From Dermatemys mawii (lineage: Eukaryota > Chordata > Testudines > Dermatemydidae), in contig ML677348.1 of the NCBI GenBank assembly GCA_007922305.1, forward strand, positions 22,732,124 through 22,796,123: a DNA stretch of 64,000 nt. The letters run 5' to 3'. Numbering within the stretch: the first letter of the stretch is position 1; each line of letters starts with the position of its first letter. The translations under genes were made by a program, and so were the position numbers. The notes under the pieces are model-generated. The model was not told where the DNA came from and did no database searches. It worked only from the letters and a program-made list of their open reading frames with translations. Below are positions 9,151 to 20,229 of the stretch, piece after piece.

Positions 9151-10433
9151 TGACAAAGAGTCTTGTAGCACTTTACAGACTAACAGATTTTAGGGATCAT
9201 GAGCTTTCATGGGCTAAGACCCACTTCATCAGATGAATATTGTGGAAATCTCCAGAGGCAGGTATAAATAACAGGCAAGAAAGCAAGGTAAATTCAGTCG
9301 GGGGGAGTGAAGCCCACTTCCAGCAGGTGATCTGGAGGTGTGAACACCCAGAGAGGAGAAACTGCTTTTGTAATTGGTGAGCCATTCACAGTCAATATTA
9401 AGTCCAGACCTGATGGTGTCGAATTTGCAGATGAACTGGAGCTCAGCAGTTTCTCTTTGAAGTCTGGTCTTGAAGTTTTTTTGCTCCAGGATGGCTGTTT
9501 TGAGGTCTGCTATTGTATGTCCAGGCAGGTTGAAGTGTTCTCCTACAGGCTTTTGTATATTGCCTTTCCTAATATCTGATTTGTGTTCATTTATCCTTTT
9601 ACATAGGGATTGTCCAGTTTGGCCAATGTACAAAGGGGGGCATAGCTGGCACATGATGGCGTATATTATATTGGTAGAAGTGCAGGTGAATGAACCAATG
9701 ATGGTGTGGCTGATCTGGTTAGGTCCTGTGATGGTGTTGCTGGTGTAGATATGTGGGCAGAGTCGGCATCGAGGTTTGTTGCATGGATTGGTTCCTGAGT
9801 TAGAGTTGCTATGGTGCAGTGTGTGGTTGCTGGTGAGAATGTGCTTCAGGTTGGCAGATTGTCTGTGGGCGAGGACTGGCCTGCCTCCCAAGGCCTGTGA
9901 AAGTGAGGGATCATTGTCCAGGATGGATTGTAGATCACTGATGATGTGTTGGAGAGGTTTTAACTGAGGACTGTAGGTGATGGCCAGTGGTGGTCTGTTG
10001 GTTTCTTTCTTTGGTTTGTCTTGCAGCAGAAGGCTTCTGGGTACACGTCTGGCTCTGTTTATCTGTTTCCTTACTTCCTCATGTGAGTATTGCAGTTTTA
10101 AAAAATGCTTGGTGAAAATCTTGTTGGTGTTGGTCTCTGACTGAGGAGTTGGAGCAAATGTGGTTGTACCTCAGTGCTTGGCTGCAGACAATGGAGCATG
10201 TAGTGTGTCCGAGATGGAAGCTGGAGGCATGAAGGTAGGCAAAGTGGTCGGTAGGTTTTCGGTATAGGGTGGTGTTTATGTGACCGTTACTTATTTGTAC
10301 TGTGGTGTCCAGGAAGTGGACCTCTCGTGTAGACTGGTCCAGGTTGAGGTTGATGGTGGGGTGGAAGCTGTTGAAATCATGGTGGAATTCTTCCAGAGTT
10401 TCTTTTCCATGGGTCCAGATGATGAAGAGGTGA
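9151..10433 (-). mobile_element. Penelope-like retroelement, 5'-truncated
   Basis: On the minus strand it encodes the end of a reverse transcriptase (about 10425-9892, beginning next to a LFIIWTHG-like segment that normally follows the YIDD catalytic motif) and then the GIY-YIG endonuclease region. It is truncated just at the RT active site. The 3' tail at 9151-9250 contains GACAAAGAGTC and the CATGAGCTTTCATGGGCTAA block shared with the other copies. It lacks the last 35-40 bases of the full 3' terminus seen at 5364-5493. No clear flanking duplication was found. Confidence 0.8.
9229..9891 (-). pseudogene. Penelope GIY-YIG endonuclease domain (partial polyprotein)
   Basis: This is a 220-residue open frame, the C-terminal part of a Penelope polyprotein. 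The cysteine motif CNKPRCRLCPHI lies at residues 37-48, followed by the GIY-like NIIYAIM (74-80), the YIG of LYIGQTG (87-93), the conserved KRINEH (98-103, catalytic-type Arg 99 and Glu 102) and HFNLPGH (119-125). In Penelope elements this domain nicks target DNA to prime reverse transcription. The frame is long and uninterrupted, so decay is modest, but the RT part upstream is cut off and shifted, so it is not an autonomous gene. Residues after about 195 run into the 3' region. Confidence 0.85.
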
Positions 10434-11038
10434 GGTAAGGACCTTGTTCATATCCTTTCCTCCCCATCTGGATGGGATGGGGATTGAACTTGTTTTCCCC
10501 ACATCCTGAGTGAATGTTCTAATCACCGGGATAAAAGTTTTAAGGGAAGCACCACCAACACTTCCTTTGACCAGATTTTGAATGGTTCTTGATCTGGAAG
10601 GTGTGCTCAGAGCAAGCCTGCTGAATTGGGCCCCTCAGGTGAAATAGGAAAGGGGGAACACCTATCTGCATCTGCTTTGGGGATCCCACTGGGGCTTAGG
10701 CATGAGTGAGGCACTGTGCATGTGCTCAGTGGCAGAATTTGAGGCTCCTTTACAGTGAAAATTTTAGGTGCTGAGGTATTATAGGTGCCAACAAGGTTAT
10801 GTGGCAGCCAAGCAGGGGGATTTGGGGATCTCAGTGGTGCCTACATTTTGGATTTAGACACCTAAAATGGGGAATTAGGTGCCTAAGTCCTTTGGTGGAT
10901 TTGGGCCACAGGGCATGATTCAAAACCCACTGAAGTCAGTGGCCGGAAGTCTTTCAACTGACCTTGCAAAGCAGTGTCTGCTGAAGTCTGAAAGCAATGG
11001 CTTTGAGAGGCATAAACTGGATCTATACCAGGTATCAG

Positions 11039-11332
11039 CAGCCTTGGCACGTGGGACCGCAGGGTAAGCATCCTTAGCGGGCCCCACCAGTTTGTTTACT
11101 TGCTAGTTCACCGACTGCATCTCCCACTGGTCCCGGTTCGCTGCCCCAGTCCAATGGGGGCTGCGGGACGCGGTGCGGTGCTAGCTGCCACTTCCTACAG
11201 ACCCCATTGGACTGGAGCAGCGAACTGCGGCCAGTGGGAGCCGCGGTCGGCGAACTGGCAAGTAAACAAATCGATGGGGCCCACTAAGGCTGCTTACCCA
11301 GCGGTGCCGCGTGCCAAGGTTGCCTATCCCTG
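11039..11332. mobile_element. hAT-type MITE with perfect 8-bp duplication
   Basis: The ends CAGGTATCAGCAGCCTTGGC and GCCAAGGTTGCCTATCCCTG are imperfect inverted repeats. The flanks ATCTATAC (11031-11038 and 11333-11340) are identical. The interior is GC-rich with a long inner inverted repeat (TTACTTGCTAGTTCACCGAC against GTCGGCGAACTGGCAAGTAA). It is non-coding. Confidence 0.8.
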
Positions 11333-11340
11333 ATCTATAC

Positions 11341-12738
11341 AGTTCAATGGGGCATTACTTCCAAACTACAATGATGTGAAAACAAAGGTAGATGTTTAAC
11401 TATTACACTGCTTGCCAAGGTGCAGGGGACATGGGAGAGACAGTCATGCAAGAAAGCGCTAAACATAGCCCCCATCATTAGGAAACTAACATTTTTGTAA
11501 AAGCTCTTTTCAAAACACTATTACAACTATTGCATATCACCGTTTTAGTATTAATGGAGTTTTAAGCATATGCATTCTAGGGCATGTCTGATCTAATCAA
11601 AGTGTGGGTTTGCACAGTTTGTGTATGCAGGAATAGATCTATGCACACAAATAGCAGATGTATGCATTGGGGATTTGCACACATAAATCAGGCATGCACA
11701 AAGCCATGTGCAGACTTATTTGAGAATTTGGGCCAATAATATTTTGCATTTCTATATGATCTATACATCTTTGGAATCTTATGATTAAATCATGTGCATT
11801 TTTTCACAATGAGAGGTTTTTTTAAATATTGTATTCAATTTTATAAAAAAAAATTTAGATCTCAGTCCTCTATGAACTTTGGTGCCCCACCACTCAAAAG
11901 AGGAGCCATCCAAATTTCTGAGTGTCCTTGACATACATTTTAAAAACACAAGAACATAAACATACAGAATTTAAAAATGGACCAAAGCAGCAACATTGCT
12001 TCTTACTACATGTCATTTGCTCATCAGTCATGTAACCAATATGGGTTAAAACCACCATTGCACTTTTCATCAGACAAACTCCACCCTCTGTTGCCTCAAT
12101 CCTCCAGCAATGATTGTTCAGACAGATGGTCTTTGCAGCATGTCACAAAGTCAACACATATTAATGTATTCCAGTTCAAATGGAACATTGCGGGAGAAAA
12201 CAGTCGTGAATAGTAGTATGAGAAATAGACAAGAAATGGATTATACTCATAAAGGTTTTACATTTTAAAAAAATAGACTGTTTTCCATGTGTATGGGAGG
12301 TGTACTGAGCGTTAGCATTTTACATATTCGGGGGGGGGGAAGGAACAGTAAAATTCTGAAATCTTCTGCTAGAAGAACAACCATTCAACCTTCTAAAACT
12401 TATATTCGTCATAATACCTTGCTCCAACTTATTATTTATCTTTTGATATATAAAAGCTCGTTGCTTTATCTCTAACAGTATATAAAAATGCCTAACTTAC
12501 TCTCCCATACTGAAAAACTTTTGAAAGACTCACATCACTCATCTATATATGCTACATACATAAACACAGTCAGGCAGTAGTCTGAGTCTCATACAAGTTT
12601 CCCCCCACCTCATAAGAAAGCAAGTAATTTTATGTTGGGTCTGTGATTCTCCCAGCAGAGGAGTGACTCTAAGGTGATCACAGTAGCACATCTCTTCTCC
12701 AATGTATGCCATGAACCTTTCTGTTCTATTCGGAATAG
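11341..12738. other. No gene; possible old palindromic repeat near 11590-11735
   Basis: Around 11600-11735 there are repeated TGTGCAGA/TGCACAC-like words ending in GAGAATTTGGGCC, reminiscent of small palindromic amniote repeats. The rest is AT-rich and unassigned. Confidence 0.4.
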
Positions 12739-12746
12739 ATTTATAC

Positions 12747-13445
12747 CAGGGGTCAGCAACCTTTCAGAGGTGGCATGCCGAGTCTGCATTTCCTCAGGGC
12801 TTCGCGTGCTAGTCCGGAAGTAGCGGGGCTTGGGGCGGGGCTTCAGGTGGAAGGGGAGGGGCTGAGAGGATCAGTCCACCCCACTTTGGGGTTTTTCCCG
12901 TAGGCTACTGCCAGCTGGGGTCTCAGCCCACTGCCAGCCTGGGTGAAGGCGCTGAGTGGTGCAGGTGGGGACCATGGCTGTCAAGGGGCCAGGAGAGGGA
13001 ACACCAGAGCGGGGGCAGGCTGAGCGGCTCAGCCGACCCCTGGTTTGGAGTTTCCCCTGCAGGCTCCTGCCAGCTGGGGTCTGCTGCCTGCCCCACTCAG
13101 TTCCTGCTACTAGCTTGGATATAGGCAGCCCAGGCTGGCAGCAGGCTGGCAGGGGCCTGCAGGGGAAACCCCAAAATGGCGGTGGACTGATTGCTGAGCC
13201 CTCAGCTGCTCTGGGGTTTCCCCCTCATGCTCCTGTTAGCCGGGGTCTCAGCCCACTTCCAGCCTAGGTGAAGGAAACCCAGGCTAGCAGTGGGCGCTGA
13301 GTGGGGCAGGCAATGATATTCTGCCTGGCAAGGGGCCAGCCGGGGAAACCCCAAAGCTGCGGCAGGCTGAGCTCTCCGCCGCGTGCCAGGGAAAATTGGC
13401 TCACATGCCATTGTTGGCATGTGTGCCAGAGGTTGCCGACCCCTG
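12747..13445. mobile_element. hAT-type non-autonomous element, 699 bp
   Basis: The ends CAGGGGTCAGCAACCT and AGGTTGCCGACCCCTG are inverted repeats. It is flanked by ATTTATAC (12739-12746) and ATCTATAC (13446-13453), 7 of 8 matching. The interior is GC-rich, with several repeated modules around CAGCTGGGGTCTCAGCCCAC and GGGGAAACCCCAAA in both orientations. Open frames inside are by-products of GC content. Confidence 0.8.
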
Positions 13446-13453
13446 ATCTATAC

Positions 13454-14083
13454 AGCATTTACAAGAAAAATTTTCAGCACAGTGTTGAATTGGTATCTTT
13501 GATACACAAGATTTTAAAAGTTCATAATGTTAAAGCACAAAATAATAGATGGATATACATATAATGTGGTCAGAACACTGCTGCACTTGGGCAGTCTCTG
13601 GCTAACATAATGGCTCCTTGGGAGCTGTTACCAGCTTGTGAAAGTTAGAGTATTGTTGAGGCTGCTATAAATTACCCAGGGTTTGAATTGGTCCCTGTGC
13701 ATTCCTCCAGTTAGAAGCAGCAAAAAGATAGGACTTAGGAGAGCCGCTTCTCTAGTTTCTGTCTTGAGTGGAGCTCAACCAAGCCAGGGACTGAGCTCAA
13801 TATTCCCAAATAAGAGATCTAAGAACTTCAGTATTTATCTAATAGAACAGACTTATGATCTTCCAGACAGGTCTAATTTAGTCTCATCTCAGACAGACGT
13901 TTCTTCTGTGTCTTTTTCTAAATGAGAAACTACTTACACTAAACTATCTGTTCAACCTTATATTTAGCTGTGACACTTTGAGTATCTTTCCTAGACCTGC
14001 AGAAGAGCACTGTGTACCTTGAAAGCTTGTCTCTCTTAACAGAAGTTGGCCCATTAAAACATATGACCTCACTCACCTTGTTT
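13454..14083. other. No gene seen
   Basis: The 80-codon frame at 13683-13925 shows no motif and no splice context worth reporting. No repeat was recognised. Confidence 0.4.
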
Positions 14084-14091
14084 CTCTAAAT

Positions 14092-14287
14092 CATGGGTCC
14101 CCAAACTTTTCCAGCCGCGGCCCTTACCACGGCTTTCCGTGGCGGCATTTCGGTGGGACCAAAATAGCCGGTGCAGGAGTTCAGCGGTCTTCCGCGTGGG
14201 ATCAGCGGCGGCATGGGGGTCTGCACACCCCTTGGGGTAAGCTTGTGCGCCCTAGGGGGTGCACGCACCCCAGTTTGAAGACCATTG
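14092..14287. mobile_element. Short hAT-type MITE
   Basis: The ends CATGGGTCCCCAAACTTTT and AGTTTGAAGACCATTG are imperfect inverted repeats of the GGTCCCCAAAC type. The flanks CTCTAAAT and CTGTAAGT agree at 6 of 8 positions. The interior is GC-rich and non-coding. Confidence 0.6.
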
Positions 14288-14295
14288 CTGTAAGT

Positions 14296-15869
14296 GATTC
14301 AGAGTAAGATCTCAGGATCTAGAATAAGTTTTCTTGGGAATAATAAAGCTTCCTTTGCTTTATTCATTTATTATTTGTAGTTAGTGAAATCTTATTTGAT
14401 GTTCCTGATTTTTTTTTTTTTTTTAAACTTTGGCTTGTGTCATGGGCTAAAATAAAGATAGCTCAAAACTGGAATGTGGTTCCTGATGTATTAATTTCAA
14501 TGAAATAATTAGGCCAACGGTGTTAAGATAACCGAAGTACTGTCCAGCATAAAACTGTGTTAAATAAGACCCGGGATTTGGTATATGGAGACCTCAGCCT
14601 GCTTATTATCATAGCAAACACACCATTAAAAATCCTTTTAACTTTTTAAAGATACAGAAAAGAAGAAAAACAGCAAAAGCATTTTGAAATGTGAAGTATT
14701 AAGTAAGGCCTTGTTCCCTTAGCCTTTAGCTGTAGGCAGTTTTTAGAAGGAACCTCCCATTTTTCCCTGTTTGACAGTCTTCTGGGTGGTAATAATGGTC
14801 CCTTCATGGAAGAAGAGAAGAATTTAGTTGAAGTGGGCTGGAGATGTCATTGCTGCAGTTGTTGTTAAAGTCTAGTCTTAGAAGGAACCTTTCCCTCCCC
14901 TTCTTGTTTGACAGTCTCTTAGATGGTAATAAGTGTCATCCCATTTGGTATTTGGGATTAAGCTGGAACCATAAGGGTGGTGATGTCACCTGGGTCCCTC
15001 TTTGGCCCAGTCCCGATCAGGATGATGAAGGCCCAAGGTCCCAGGAAATGGTGGGGGTGGCAACTGTAATGGTGAATCTCATTTCAGTCATCTTTGTCTG
15101 TTCTTCCTGGTTGTTCTTTTATTCTTTCATACTTCCCCACAAAATCCTTTTCTTTTAAGGACCCCAAAAGGGAGTGATACGTAGAATAGCCCATCCCTTT
15201 ATTATTTTGTCCACCAGTTAGGCTTAATATCTGACATGATGATTTTGGCTCATGAACTTCCAGCTCCATAGCTCGTGTCTTTTAACCCATATAATTTTAA
15301 CACAGTTTTTGAATAATCTCAACTTGGCCTTTTTGTTTACACTAATTCAATTATTCTGTGTTTCTTTAATAAGTTTTTCCATCTGCATTTTGTTATTATA
15401 GGTTATTGTAATATCTTGTAAACTTTTACATACTTTTTACAGTTGAGATCAGAATTTGGATACATTTGTAGGCCCCTGCTGAGTCTGAAAATGATGGGCT
15501 TGGTACTTCATGTTTCAACTTGCATTTCAAGGACAACATGATCAGGATCAGCATGTTACCCAGATCAACACATTAGTCTGGGAGGTTGTTACTGTGGCAG
15601 AAAAAAGACTAACGGTGCAACTTCATTTTTATTATCTGTGCATGTTGTTCTACTTACATAAATAATATGAATGGAACAATTATCCTAGGGGATATAAATT
15701 TTGATCTTTACCTCTAGAAAGGTCACTGATAATTGTGGCTTAACATTTTGGAGAAGATGTCTTCAGATATGTCTCTGCATGTTCATTTTCCACAGATCTG
15801 TGTGTATGGCACATCAAAAAGTGTGCACAGTAGAAAACTATTGTCTGAAATAGTGCTGCTTTTTTAGTA
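14296..15869. other. No gene; local direct duplication at 14741-14945
   Basis: The stretch is AT-rich, with a T-run near 14410-14424. A segment of about 65 bp is repeated once with about 134-bp spacing. Otherwise nothing is recognised. Confidence 0.45.
14741..14945 (+). repeat. Two-copy direct repeat, about 65 bp unit
   Basis: TTAGAAGGAACCT, then TTGACAGTCT and GGTAATAA, occur in the same order near 14743-14800 and 14878-14940, with some substitutions and small gaps. This is a local tandem-like duplication. Confidence 0.65.
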
Positions 15870-15871
15870 TA

Positions 15872-16432
15872 CAGTAAAAGCTTTGTTATCTGGTATGTTG
15901 GAGGAATGGGGGGTGCCAGTTAGTCAAAAATTCTGGTTAACTGAGAGTTATACTTACCATTGGAGGCAAGGAGTTTGGGTGCGGGAGGGGACTCAGGGCT
16001 GGGGGGTGGGGGGAGTGCAGGCTCTGGGAGGGAGTTTGGGTGCAGGAGGAGTTTTGGGGTGCTAGAAAGCCTCGGGTGGCTCCCCAGAAGCGGCAACATA
16101 TCTCTGCTGCTTTTAAGTAGAGGCGAGGCCAGGCAGATTTGTGCGCTGTCTCCGCCTGCAGGCACCACTCCTGCAGCTCCCATTGACTGCAGTTCCCAGC
16201 CAATGGGAGCTGCAGAGCTGGTGCTCAGAGCAGAGTGGGTGCAGTACACAGAGCCCCCAGGGCTGTTGTTCCATCTAGGATCAGCAGGGACATATTGTCG
16301 TTTCCAGGGAGCCACATGGAGCCAAGTAGGGGCCTGCTGGCTCTGCACCAACCGGACTTTTAGGAGATATCAGAAATGCCAGTTTCTAGAGCTTTCTGGT
16401 TGGTAAAGTGCCAGATAACACAGCTTTTACTA
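15872..16432. mobile_element. pogo/Tigger-like non-autonomous element
   Basis: The ends CAGTAAAAGCTTTGTTATC and GATAACACAGCTTTTACTA are inverted repeats with TA on both sides (15870-15871, 16433-16434), as in the Tc1/mariner-pogo superfamily. The 561-bp interior is GC-rich and has no transposase. An inner near-palindrome (CTGCAGCTCCCATTGACTGC against CAATGGGAGCTGCAG) lies at 16170-16217. Confidence 0.7.
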
Positions 16433-16434
16433 TA

Positions 16435-17783
16435 TTTTGAGATGAGAGGGAGGATGAAGAAAGTCTTTTATTTTAAATTTTCTCCAGATTGCTGCTCCCT
16501 CCAGCTCCCCCTAAACCAGAATTTATGTTAAGATAACAGATCATGGTGACTCTCCTTTGGTTGAGAAAGACTGGATAGTACATTTAAGAGATCTTCAACA
16601 CTGCTCAGAAACTGGAGTCCAAATATTTTCATTTTAGGTTCATCAGTCTTTTTTGGTAAAGAATCATGGGCTATCAACATCAAAATGTATTAAGGATCTC
16701 ACTGTAAAAGAGCAGAATGATGGTATTCCTCCTTCCAAGATAAGTTTTTCAGATGAGATCCAGAAAGTGTGGTTGGTTTGAGTTTTCAGCTCTGATACAT
16801 ATGGCAGACAAAAAAAATCACTGTGACTTTGTTTGAAATTCCTGATTGTTTACATATGGGTACAAATCCCACCTGCATGCCCATGTGTGTCTATGGTGTG
16901 TGTGGTTTTTTTTTTTGTTTTTTTTTTTTTAAAAAAAAGGTCTGCCTGACAGAATACAAAATATGCATTACCATTCCCCAAGACAGATTTTCAGGAAAAT
17001 TTTAAGTCAATTTTAAATAAGAAATACCAAATACATGCTTCTTTATATGAACTAGGCGACATTTTGACATAGTTATATCTGTATAATCCCATTGGAGTTG
17101 TCTGCGTAAAACTGAAGACAAAATTTGGCCTTCTGTTTCTTTTATAGGTTAAGGACATAATCTCTCTGGTTATTTTTTAAATTAGATTAAAACACATTGA
17201 TTATCAGGTGAGGAGAGAATCTGTTTTCCTTCTGGGAAGTAGGTGGGTTCTCCTTCGGCTACTCTACTTACTGTATTACTATTACTATTTAACCCAGCAA
17301 GGTATTTCTATGGCTATTTTACTCTGCTGTAATCCATTCAATAGATATTCATCTCTGTTCACCTGTGGGAAAAATCAGAGTCTGAAGCATAAAGAGGCCC
17401 ATCCTGGTTAAGAGATGTTTTTGCTTTTAGAACACATGTTGTTATACTCGTGCTTGATATGACTATGCCAACGAGTGATTTGTCATTTATTTCAGAAGCT
17501 AATTTGGAAATAAATAAAAGTAGATTTGGAAACTGGTGCAAAAATACAATATCTGATTCAAATCCATTTCCTTAAGCAAATGTAAGACATTTACCTTAAG
17601 GATTTTTTTTTAATGGATGTTGATTCATAGTATTGATTTTTGATTTGTGCTCTCAACTCTTCCAAACACCTGAATCACTGGGAATTAGAATAAATATTTT
17701 ATTTATAATAAAGGATGAGTCTATTCTTTTACTTTTTCACCAAATACCAAATGATAGCTATTTGTACTTGTTGGGTATTTAAA
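16435..17783. other. No gene; T/A low-complexity at 16905-16939
   Basis: AT-rich sequence with a mixed T-run and A-run, and short frames only. No recognised repeat. Confidence 0.45.
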
Positions 17784-18022
17784 TAGGAATGTAAAATGTT
17801 AACGGGTTAACTGGTAAGAATTAGTCTTAGCAATTAACTGCCTTACCTGTCAGACCAGTTGATCTGTTGGCCCCACCAGCCCCACGCCAACCCCAGTGGC
17901 CCCATGCCCCAGCCACATTGACCCCAACCTCAGCTGCGCTGGCCCCAATTGTTTAATCATTTAAATGAACGATTTTTTAATCATTTGAACAGTTAACCTT
18001 TTAAACAGTATTTACATCCCTA
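17784..18022. mobile_element. Short inverted-end DNA element (hAT-like)
   Basis: It starts TAGGAATGTAAAATGTTAAC and ends GTATTTACATCCCTA, with inner GTTAAC/GTTAAC words near both ends. The middle is a CCCCA-rich block. The flanks match only weakly, so the superfamily is a guess. Confidence 0.5.
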
Positions 18023-18478
18023 GTACTAAATATGAATCTGAAATGAATGCCCTGTAGACCTTGTTAGTTCCTGCTGTGTCTGGGAGATCTGAAATCCCTT
18101 AGCAAGTGTGCATTTGACAGTAACTAGGGCTTCCATAGTGTAGAATCCATTAATCAGCTGCTTATGTAGCTTCACTATGCAGTAGAGCCAATAGGGGATA
18201 CAAATCTGGACTGTCACTTCTTGGAATCACAAATAGTAGCAAAGACAGCCAATGCTTTTGGTGAGACTCTGTGTATGTATATGTAAGAGGCCATCATAAG
18301 CCCACGTCTCACTAAAAAGGCTGTTTTAGGTGTCCAGTTCTAATATGGATAACAGACTGCATGACTTATACAGTAATGTCTGCTATACACTATTCATTTA
18401 TTTGATGTTGGTGGGGAAAATAGGAGACAGCACAGCTCTGCAAACCATGGAGGGCATAAAATTCACTTTCCATGCAGC
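18023..18478. other. No gene seen
   Basis: No recognisable repeat, motif or splice context. Confidence 0.4.
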
Positions 18479-18483
18479 CTCCC

Positions 18484-18945
18484 TGTGGCAGGGCAAGGTA
18501 AAACCCCTAGAATGCCCTGCCTCTGTGAGTTAAATCCTGCTTCCTGGCAGGAGGCCCAGGGGCAGGGGCTGGGAGTACTGGGCAGGGGAGCCCAGCTGGA
18601 AGCCCTAATGAGCATTGGCTCATGGAGCTAGCTGGGACTGATTGACCACAGCTGAGGCAGGAAGCTGACAGGGCTAGAAAAGCCCTTACTCATGGTCAGT
18701 TGGGGGCAGGTAAGAGGAGGCAGTAGCTCTGTCTCCTGGATGCTTGTAAGGTGCCCCAGGGGCCTGGAAGTCCGGGAACCAGGACAGTGGAGTAACTGTC
18801 TGGGGATTGGGGGAGCACCGTTTTGTCACTTGGAAACCACGAACGAGCACTGTAAATAAAGGACACTTGGGAAACACTGGAGAACGGTGTAAAGACCTTC
18901 ATTGGGGGAGCAGAGAGAACACAGGGCGGCCCAGACCCTGTGACA
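18484..18945 (+). mobile_element. Solo LTR, 462 bp
   Basis: It starts TGTGGCAGGG and ends CCCTGTGACA, imperfect inverted repeats with TG...CA ends. The 5-bp duplication CTCCC is perfect at 18479-18483 and 18946-18950. A polyadenylation signal AATAAA lies at 18855-18860. There is no internal coding region and no second LTR. Confidence 0.75.
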
Positions 18946-19149
18946 CTCCCTCAGAATCCCCTCCTTCCTGTCCCAAATTTTAATTATTTCTTATTAATTT
19001 AGAACTGTTTGCCAACTGTTTGCCTGCACCATACCAGTCTACTGTCAATCTCTTATCTGTTTGTAGGTGCCATCAGATAGTAAAATATCTAAATGCCTTT
19101 ACTAAACACCTGCATTTTTTTCTTTAAACAATTTCCCCCTTCACATTGA

Positions 19150-19722
19150 CTATGGACATACTGGACAATTGGAGAGGTTTTGAGATGAGCAAAGAGAATG
19201 AGTAAGGGCATGGAAAAACTCTCAGATGATTGAGAAAGCTAAAATGTTTACCTTAGAAAAGAGATAAATAAGAATGGACACGATAAAAGTATACAAAGTA
19301 AAGAATAGAGAAGGCAGATGAGGAACTTCTTTCTAGTCACTCTGACTTGTAACACGAACGAGAGGTACCATTCAATGAAATTGGAAGGTAGCAAATTCAA
19401 AACTGACAAAAGGAAGATTTTTTTTCAAACAGTTAACCAGTGGTGCTCCTTGTGACAGGGTTCTAGGCCAAGAGTGTACCAGGCTTCAGACAGTGTGGAG
19501 ATATTAATATGGACAACAAGAATATCTAAGGTTGTTATAGTAAAGATTAACAATTTAGTAACCCTTGTGTTTGAGGGCCTAAGCCGACCTCTAATTATTG
19601 ATGGTTTGGAAGAAACTTTAGAGTCAGGCTATCCCATGATTGCTTTCTGACGTTGCTGGAGACAAAACACTGGACCAGATGAATCACTGATCTAATTGAA
19701 TATGGCAATTCTTGTGTGCCTT
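19150..19722 (+). mobile_element. Old CR1 LINE, 3' end
   Basis: Words typical of the end of CR1 occur in order: the C-terminal reverse-transcriptase part (AAACTGACAAAAGGAAGATT, 19400-19419), ATGGACAACAAGAATATCTA (19510-19529), and the terminal ACTGGACCAGATGAATCACT ... ATATGGCAATTC (19669-19710). It is strongly diverged, with no open frame and an unclear 5' boundary. Confidence 0.65.
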
Positions 19723-20229
19723 TGAGGGTGCTAATTGGGAAGACTTGAAAACTTTAGCCCCCAAAAGTTTAAATATTAAACTTAACTTTGACATAAAACT
19801 AATTTGTGGGAGAGCTTTCTCATGTTTCTTTCTCTGAATTCCTTAGGAGAACACTGCCTTCTCCCTGGCTAGCTTGTAATTTTGTTCATAATTCATAAAT
19901 GCTAATATGCTGTTTAGCTATGATTTATATTGCAAACTTTGACTCATCACATTCTTTAGGAGATTAAGCACCAAGGAGAGTGGTTACATGCTTTAGTTTA
20001 GGTTCAAGGTCAGTGCTAAATGTATCTTGTTCTGGTCTCTGTCTCACATTGTTCGCAAGAGTTGATTGTTCCATAATGGGTGAAAGCAGAATACTGTATA
20101 ATAGTGCTTGGAGTGTGCTATGGACCCGCCTCCCCCCCCACCCAGCTTGTTCTGATTTGGATATGGATAGAGACCTCTTCAATACTTTTTAATGAAATAA
20201 ATACTGCTGGGAATTGTGTGATTACAGGA

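Larger units (their letters stand above)
8907..10910. mobile_element. Large non-autonomous repeat with inverted ends, interrupted by Penelope
   Basis: The left end GGCCTGGATCCATAAAGGGA (near 8908) and the right end around TAAGTCCTTTGGTGGATTTG (near 10885-10907) are imperfect inverted repeats with a shared core TTAGGC/GCCTAA. Near 8990-9040 the sequence TAGCTAGGGCACACTCACCT followed by GGGTCCAGACCCC resembles a degenerate tRNA-type A/B-box pair. A matching reverse segment (TTGAACTTG...CACATCC..GTGAATGTTCTAATCACC) lies at about 10486-10538. Superfamily and exact ends are uncertain. A Penelope copy (9151-10433) splits it. Confidence 0.5.

Noticed and set aside
9340..9967. Plus-strand frames of 79, 92 and 63 codons
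   Set aside because: Antisense to the Penelope GIY-YIG frame.
12956..13564. Several frames of 64-103 codons
   Set aside because: Inside the GC-rich interior of a non-coding hAT element.
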